This document shows, piece after piece, positions 51,923 through 56,338 of a stretch of DNA of 56,338 nucleotides. This DNA is from Lachnospiraceae bacterium. GTDB lineage: Bacteria > Bacillota > Clostridia > Lachnospirales > Lachnospiraceae. Under the pieces are notes generated by a model. It worked only from the letters and a program-made list of their open reading frames with translations, ran no database searches and was not told the DNA's origin. Each line of letters opens with the position of its first letter. The first letter of the stretch is position 1. The translations under genes and the position numbers were made by a program. Location of the stretch: contig JAFTGN010000029.1 of NCBI GenBank assembly GCA_017457865.1, positions 1-56,338 on the forward strand, written 5' to 3'.

Positions 51923-52753
51923 ATGAATTACAAAATGATAGTACTAGATTTAGACGATACACTTTTGAAAAAAGATGGGACGATTTCAAAGTCTACAAAA
52001 GAGATGCTGCAAAAATCCCAGAAGAATGGAGTAAAAGTAGTACTGGCATCAGGGAGACCCACATTTGGAATGGAACGCATTGCCAAAGAATTAAAATTGT
52101 ATTTGAATGGTGGATATATCGTTTCTTATAATGGGGCTAAAATCATAGACTGTGTCACCGGTCAGGAGTTATATTCTGCCAATCTGACAAATGAGCAGAT
52201 ACATCGGTTATTTGATATGAGCAGACAGGCGGGGGCGGAGATACAAACTTATATGGGGGATTTTATCATTGCATCTGCTCCGAATCCATATACGGACATC
52301 GAAAAAGAGATCACCGGAATGGATATTGTGGTGCCGGATGACTTTAAAAAATATGTTTCAGGAGATGTGGTAAAAGCAATTGTGTTACAGTCTCCTGAGA
52401 AGTTGAAAGAGATAGAGGAAGAATGGAAACCACTTGTGAAAGATCAGATGTACATGACGATTTCCAAACCGTTTTTTCTTGAATTTATGAACAAAGAAGT
52501 CGATAAGAGCAAAAGCATAGAGAGATTGGCAGTCCAGCTGGGGATTTCTATGGGGCAGGTTATTGCCATTGGAGACAGTTATAACGATCTGTCCATGATC
52601 AAAGCAGCAGGACTGGGAGTTGCCATGGAGAATGCAGTGGATTGTGTGAAAAAGGCTGCTGATTACATTACAGTGGATAATGAGCATGATGGTGTGGCGA
52701 GAGTGATTGAAAAATTTGTGTTTAATGGTGAACATAGCCCCACGATGGCGTAG
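51923..52753 (+). CDS. Cof-type HAD-IIB phosphatase
   Basis: A 276-aa HAD-superfamily hydrolase. Motif I is D9-L-D-D12-T, motif II S/T lies in VLASGRP, and motif III/IV is GDSYNDLSMIKAAG. It probably dephosphorylates sugar phosphates or flavin-related phosphates; the substrate is unknown. AAGGACGG precedes the ATG at 51923. It has its own promoter. Confidence 0.92.
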   Translation: MNYKMIVLDLDDTLLKKDGTISKSTKEMLQKSQKNGVKVVLASGRPTFGMERIAKELKLYLNGGYIVSYNGAKIIDCVTGQELYSANLTNEQIHRLFDMSRQAGAEIQTYMGDFIIASAPNPYTDIEKEITGMDIVVPDDFKKYVSGDVVKAIVLQSPEKLKEIEEEWKPLVKDQMYMTISKPFFLEFMNKEVDKSKSIERLAVQLGISMGQVIAIGDSYNDLSMIKAAGLGVAMENAVDCVKKAADYITVDNEHDGVARVIEKFVFNGEHSPTMA

Positions 52754-52770
52754 GAATCATTTCCAAAGTC

Positions 52771-52799
52771 TTTACATTCTGGGCGCTTTTGGTTATAGT
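52771..52799 (+). promoter_or_regulatory. Promoter of the rhomboid gene
   Basis: TTTACA (52771-52776) and TATAGT (52794-52799), 17 nt apart, with the same spacer pattern as the HAD promoter. Confidence 0.7.
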
Positions 52800-52812
52800 A
52801 ATGGATAAGGTT

Positions 52813-52854
52813 ACGAATCCATAACTGTCAAGAGACTGGACAGTTACACGAATC
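52813..52854 (+). repeat. Palindromic leader of the rhomboid gene
   Basis: TAACTGTC (52822-52829) pairs with GACAGTTA (52839-52846), and GAATCC/ACGAATC extends it imperfectly. The TTACGAATC motif is also seen at R2 ends. It lies in the transcribed leader, just after the -10 box. Confidence 0.5.
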
Positions 52855-52880
52855 AAAAGAATTGGAAATGGAGGGGCAGA

Positions 52881-53912
52881 ATGATAGAGCAATTACAGCA
52901 GATGTTTTCACAACAGGGTTATAGACGGTTGCAGACCAATGTGCCGGAAGTGACTGGTTTTTGTAAAGCAGTGGGCCAGCAGTGGCACTGTATTTGCCTG
53001 ATTGATGCTCGGGGAGGATTTCTGAATGGATATGGAAAGCAGGATCATCTCATACAGCAGATGGGCAGATTTGTACAGGAACAGACCGGTGGAACAGCGG
53101 ACTGTCTGGGGATTATTTTTACTGAAAATGTGAGTGCTGTTCGGCAAAATGTATCTGGTCAGGCAGATTTCTGGATTGTGGATACGGTCCAAAGGCGGCT
53201 CATTCGGTATGAGAACCAGCCACAAACCTTCTATGGCGTGGAACAGTGGATCGAAAGTTTGTTGTATGAATCAGAATCCAGTCAGCCATCCCAATCGGCT
53301 TCCTATGGGACGGATGATCGCATCAAAGCTTTTCACCTCACTCCGGTGAATACGGCACTGGTGGTGATCAATGTATTGATTTTTCTTGTGTTGGAAGTGT
53401 TAGGCGATACGGAAAATGCAGCATATATCTATCAATTTGGTGGAATGACTGTAGAATCAGTCTTATTTGGTGGAGAGTTTTGGAGACTACTCAGCTGTGC
53501 ATTTCTGCATTTTGGATTTTCCCACTTGTTTAACAACATGCTGGTACTGGCATTTGCAGGGGATAATCTGGAGCGGGCGCTTGGTTCCGTAAAATATCTG
53601 TTGTTTTATTTGTGTGGTGCAGTAGGATCTAGTTTGATCTCCTGTATCTGTATGTTTTTGGGGAGAGAACAGTATGTGGTTTCTGCTGGTGCCAGTGGAG
53701 CAATTTTTGCGGTATTAGGCGGAATCTTCTATGTGCTGGTCAGGAATCATGGCAGAAAAGATGATTTGAATATTTGGAAAGTGGGTTTGTTTTTGTTTTT
53801 TAGCATCTTTCAGGGATTTACCTCTGTCACCACCAATAACAGTGCCCACATCAGCGGATTGCTTTTAGGGGTGGTGTTGGCATTTCTGTTTTACAGGAAA
53901 AAAGCTGCTTAA
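52881..53912 (+). CDS. Rhomboid-family intramembrane serine protease
   Basis: A 343-aa protein. A ~145-residue soluble N-terminal domain (LQQMFSQQGYRRLQTN onward) precedes about six TM helices. The HFGFSHLFNNMLVL motif (oxyanion Asn), the catalytic GASGA serine (S272) and the histidine in HISGLLLG (H323) are all present. It cleaves TM segments of substrate proteins, which are unknown here. The RBS is GGAGGGG. It may act on Tad or other surface proteins nearby, but this is speculative. Confidence 0.93.
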   Translation: MIEQLQQMFSQQGYRRLQTNVPEVTGFCKAVGQQWHCICLIDARGGFLNGYGKQDHLIQQMGRFVQEQTGGTADCLGIIFTENVSAVRQNVSGQADFWIVDTVQRRLIRYENQPQTFYGVEQWIESLLYESESSQPSQSASYGTDDRIKAFHLTPVNTALVVINVLIFLVLEVLGDTENAAYIYQFGGMTVESVLFGGEFWRLLSCAFLHFGFSHLFNNMLVLAFAGDNLERALGSVKYLLFYLCGAVGSSLISCICMFLGREQYVVSAGASGAIFAVLGGIFYVLVRNHGRKDDLNIWKVGLFLFFSIFQGFTSVTTNNSAHISGLLLGVVLAFLFYRKKAA

Positions 53913-54106
53913 TGTAGAAAGTTTGTAATGCGGAATGAAGTGTAAGTTTTATAGTGGAGACTTGCGGCAGGAAAGAGAGTGTGTTAAGATAAAGACGATG
54001 CATTTTGTGGGAAGCGTCACAGGAATGCAGTCTGCCAGACCGTTTCAGAAGAGTAAATAAAAGGAGGCCTGGCATTTTGTGGAAACGCTTCAGATTGGAG
54101 ATTGAG

Positions 54107-54514
54107 ATGAGTTGTATTTTCTGTAAGATTGCAGCAGGTGAGATTCCATCTGCCACTGTTTATGAAGATGAGACATTTAGAGTCATTTTAGATTTAAACC
54201 CTGCATCTGAGGGGCATGCATTGATTTTACCCAAAAGTCATGCAGCAGATGTGACAGAACTGAATGAGGAGATTGCAGCGAAGGTATTGCCATTGGCTAC
54301 AAGGGTTGGGCAGTCCATGAAAGCCAACTTAGGTTGTGCAGGGTTCAATCTGGTGCAGAACAACGGAGAAGCGGCCGGACAGACCGTACGTCACTTCCAT
54401 ATGCATGTGATTCCAAGATATGAAGGCGGTCCGGTGATTGCGGCATGGGAACCGGGAACATCTACACCAGAGGGGCTGGCAGAAACAGCAGCAAAGATTC
54501 AGGCCGGTTTATAA
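54107..54514 (+). CDS. HIT-family (Hint-like) nucleotide hydrolase
   Basis: A 135-aa histidine triad protein. H96-x-H98-x-H100 lies in RHFHMHVIP. The N-terminal CIFCKIAAGEIPS is typical and contains the zinc-ligand-type CIFC. It hydrolyses nucleoside phosphoramidates or AMP-lysine-like compounds. A GGAG site precedes the ATG at 54107. It has no operon partner, though murG follows at 102 nt. Confidence 0.94.
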   Translation: MSCIFCKIAAGEIPSATVYEDETFRVILDLNPASEGHALILPKSHAADVTELNEEIAAKVLPLATRVGQSMKANLGCAGFNLVQNNGEAAGQTVRHFHMHVIPRYEGGPVIAAWEPGTSTPEGLAETAAKIQAGL

Positions 54515-54615
54515 ACCACTGGTGAGGATTCCATAAGTGAGATTTCGTCAGGATTTTTGTTTGTGCTGGAACAGTGATGGAATCGTGACAGACTATGAAA
54601 TGCGGGAGTAAGAAC

Positions 54616-55689
54616 ATGAAAAAGATCGTATTGACCGGAGGAGGAACTGCCGGTCATGTCACACCCAATATCGCACTGTTGCCGGGATTGAAGGCAGCAG
54701 GATTTGAGGTACAGTATATTGGCTCTTATGAGGGAATGGAAAAGGCATTGATTGAAAAGGAAGGCATCCCTTATAGTGGGATTGCCACCGGTAAGTTTCG
54801 CAGATACTTTGATCTGAAAAACTTTACCGATCCATTCAGAGTGATCAAGGGCTATTTTGAGGCCAAGAAGTTTATCCGTACGTATCAGCCGGATGTGGTA
54901 TTTTCCAAAGGTGGCTTTGTATCCGTGCCGGTGGTGGTGGCTGCCGGTAAGATGAAGATACCGGTGATCATCCATGAATCGGATATGACCCCTGGATTGG
55001 CCAATAAAATCTGTTTTCCATATGCCACGAAGGTATGCTGTAACTTTCCGGAGACAGCAGCTTATCTGCCGGAGGGTAAGGCCGAGTTGACTGGTTCCCC
55101 GATTCGTAAGGAACTGTTGGAAGGAGACAGACTCTCAGGACTGCGTTTTACCGGTTTATCTGCCAATCGTCCCGTTTTGATGGTGATGGGCGGCAGCACC
55201 GGTTCTAAGGCAGTGAATGCCGCACTCCGTGGGATTTTGCCGGAACTGTTAAAAGAGTTTCAGGTCATCCATCTGTGCGGCAAGGGCAACTATGATGACA
55301 GTATCCAGTTAGAGGGATATTGTCAGTATGAGTATATCAGTGAGGAGTTGAAAGACTTGCTTGCTACCGCAGATTTGGTATTGTCCAGAGCGGGTGCCAA
55401 TGCGATTTGCGAAATACTGGCTTTGCGCAAACCCAATATTCTCATTCCCCTTCCGGCAGCAGTCAGCAGAGGAGATCAGATTTTGAATGCCAAGTCCTTT
55501 GAAAAACAGGGATTTTCCTGTGTATTAGAGGAAGAGAGCATCACCAATGATCTTCTTTTGTCTACCATCCGGCAGGTATATGCCCAGAGAGGTCAATACA
55601 TAGAGAAGATGGAGCAGAGCAGCCAGAGCAATGGAGTAGATCGGATTCTACAGTTAATTGAAGAATGTGCCACATCCAAAAAGAAATAA
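54616..55689 (+). CDS. murG: UDP-GlcNAc:lipid I N-acetylglucosaminyltransferase
   Basis: A 357-aa GT28 enzyme. It adds GlcNAc to lipid I to make lipid II at the inner face of the membrane. The glycine-rich loop GGTAGHVTPNIA (residues ~7-18), the second G-loop VMGGSTGSKAVN and the donor-binding SRAGANAICEI stretch are present. The ATG at 54616 has GGGAGTAA upstream; an ATG at 54595 is less well supported. It lies outside the usual mur cluster, which is common in Clostridia. Confidence 0.96.
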   Translation: MKKIVLTGGGTAGHVTPNIALLPGLKAAGFEVQYIGSYEGMEKALIEKEGIPYSGIATGKFRRYFDLKNFTDPFRVIKGYFEAKKFIRTYQPDVVFSKGGFVSVPVVVAAGKMKIPVIIHESDMTPGLANKICFPYATKVCCNFPETAAYLPEGKAELTGSPIRKELLEGDRLSGLRFTGLSANRPVLMVMGGSTGSKAVNAALRGILPELLKEFQVIHLCGKGNYDDSIQLEGYCQYEYISEELKDLLATADLVLSRAGANAICEILALRKPNILIPLPAAVSRGDQILNAKSFEKQGFSCVLEEESITNDLLLSTIRQVYAQRGQYIEKMEQSSQSNGVDRILQLIEECATSKKK

Positions 55690-55702
55690 TATTTTGTATG
55701 AA

Positions 55703-55736
55703 ATGGCGAACTGTCATAAAATGGGCAGTTCGCCAT
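55703..55736 (+). terminator. Hairpin after murG
   Basis: ATGGCGAACTG pairs perfectly with CAGTTCGCCAT. The T-run is poor (CTTA). The arms closely resemble the R1b inverted ends (ATGGCGAAACTG), so it may be a solo R1 relic acting as terminator. Confidence 0.6.
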
Positions 55737-55760
55737 CTTATGTAAGATAATAAGAATTGT

Positions 55761-55902
55761 GGTAACGATTCAGGAGGCAATATTTCGCGAAGGTTTTGCG
55801 AAGCAAAATCCTGAATTATGCAGGCAAAAACACAAACGACGAAGTCGATTTGGAATGGATTTTGCCCGTAACTGTGTATTGAACAGTTACGAATCGTGAC
55901 AC
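55761..55902 (+). repeat. R2 dispersed repeat, copy b
   Basis: The ends are inverted: GTAACGATTC (55762-55771) and GAATCGTGAC (55891-55900). It shares GGCAATATTTCGCGAAGG and AACACAAACGACGAAGTCGA with copy a at 32297. It abuts R1 copy c. Confidence 0.75.
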
Positions 55903-56211
55903 TAGACAATTGCGAAACTATGACACCGAACGTCTTTCATCAAAATTTTTATTTGAAAAACACGCTCTCGCTTCGGTTACACGCAACGGTACTAATATTT
56001 TTTTCGCCTATTGCTCAAAATGCCAAATATACCGTTGCAGGCAACTGGATATTTGGCACTCGCGGCATTCGTCATACTGACAAGCAAGCTTGTCAGCCCG
56101 ACTCATTGCTAACGAGAATAAAATACCGGCGTTTCACAGAGTTTTTCAAATGAAAAAATTTCTGATGTGCAGACTGTTTTAGGTCTGTTCAAAGAGTTTC
56201 GCAATTGCCTA
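55903..56211 (+). repeat. R1 dispersed repeat, copy c, with flanking direct repeat
   Basis: The ends are 17-bp inverted repeats with one mismatch: TAGACAATTGCGAAACT and AGTTTCGCAATTGCCTA. An 11-bp direct repeat AATCGTGACAC flanks it (55892-55902 and 56212-56222). It shares ACCGAACG-CTTTCATCAAAATTT with copy a and the ACGCTC-CGCTTCG and GGTACTAATNTTTTT blocks with both copies, but the middle is divergent. The 55690-56240 gap contains no gene. Confidence 0.85.
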
Positions 56212-56240
56212 AATCGTGACACAAGTGAAAGGAAGATGTT

Positions 56241-56338
56241 ATGTTAGGAATTATCGTCGCCATGGATCAGGAAGTGGCAAAAATTAAGGAACAAATGACA
56301 GAGATAGAGGTGATTTCCCGTGCGGGAATGGAGTTTTA
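56241..56338 (+). CDS. mtnN: 5'-methylthioadenosine/S-adenosylhomocysteine nucleosidase, N-terminal part
   Basis: The window ends inside this gene. The visible 32 residues begin MLGIIVAMDQEVAKIKEQM, which matches the start of MtnN/Pfs nucleosidases (the GIIGAMEEE motif). GAAAGGAAG precedes the ATG. The family hydrolyses SAH and MTA, feeding the methyl cycle and AI-2 precursor. The rest lies outside the window. Confidence 0.75.
   Translation, partial: MLGIIVAMDQEVAKIKEQMTEIEVISRAGMEF

Noticed and set aside
55562-55909. 115-aa minus-strand frame at the end of murG
   Set aside because: It overlaps murG, its terminator and R2b, without an RBS or recognisable domain.
1-56338. tRNA, rRNA and CRISPR arrays
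   Set aside because: No cloverleaf-like tRNA, rRNA segment or regularly spaced direct repeat was noticed by reading; no tRNA or CRISPR search program was available.

Overview
The window looks like a chromosome segment of an anaerobic Clostridia member, most likely a Lachnospiraceae gut bacterium. The reasons are a long type-2 isoleucyl-tRNA synthetase under a T-box, anaerobic pyruvate formate-lyase genes, a 2[4Fe-4S] ferredoxin, a spore-type SPOCS/LysM protein, a Gram-positive Tad pilus locus with DUF5702 and DUF6382 proteins, and strong AGGAGG ribosome binding sites. No rRNA, tRNA, CRISPR array, transposase or integrase was seen.

Positions 1-14,100 are the accessory part. After an orphan 90-aa ORF comes a dense same-strand run of nine genes (793-14074): a WYL-domain regulator, two adjacent dynamin-like GTPases, two paralogous proteins with a helical N-terminus and a C-terminal beta-helix, a third dynamin-like GTPase, a large HerA/VirB4-type ATPase, an LHH (HNH/Endo VII) nuclease toxin and a SUKH immunity protein. 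This looks like one transcription unit and is the best candidate for an undescribed conflict (anti-phage or inter-bacterial) system.

Positions 14,100-42,100 are mostly housekeeping: T-box-ileS, glgP, a YesL-like membrane protein, a PII protein, the SPOCS-LysM protein and a DUF1858 protein. Next is a split pyruvate formate-lyase locus (catalytic chain, a cysteine-bearing degenerate paralog, a separate glycyl-radical chain, then the activase), followed by ferredoxin, a MerR regulator, a DEAD-box helicase, a P-loop protein, an NfeD-like/flotillin pair, MscL with a zinc ribbon, an aldose epimerase, an AI-2E-family exporter, an M18 aminopeptidase and an aconitase-family hydratase.

Positions 42,100-51,800 carry a Tad/Flp pilus operon: prepilin peptidase, TadZ-like, TadA, TadB, TadC with an inserted Ig-like domain, Flp pilin, DUF5702, two TadE-like proteins and DUF6382. 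Positions 51,800-56,338 carry a HAD phosphatase, a rhomboid protease, a HIT protein, murG and the start of an mtnN-like gene.

Two families of short non-coding repeats with inverted ends are scattered between the housekeeping genes: R1 (three copies) and R2 (two copies). One R1 copy sits between the T-box and ileS.
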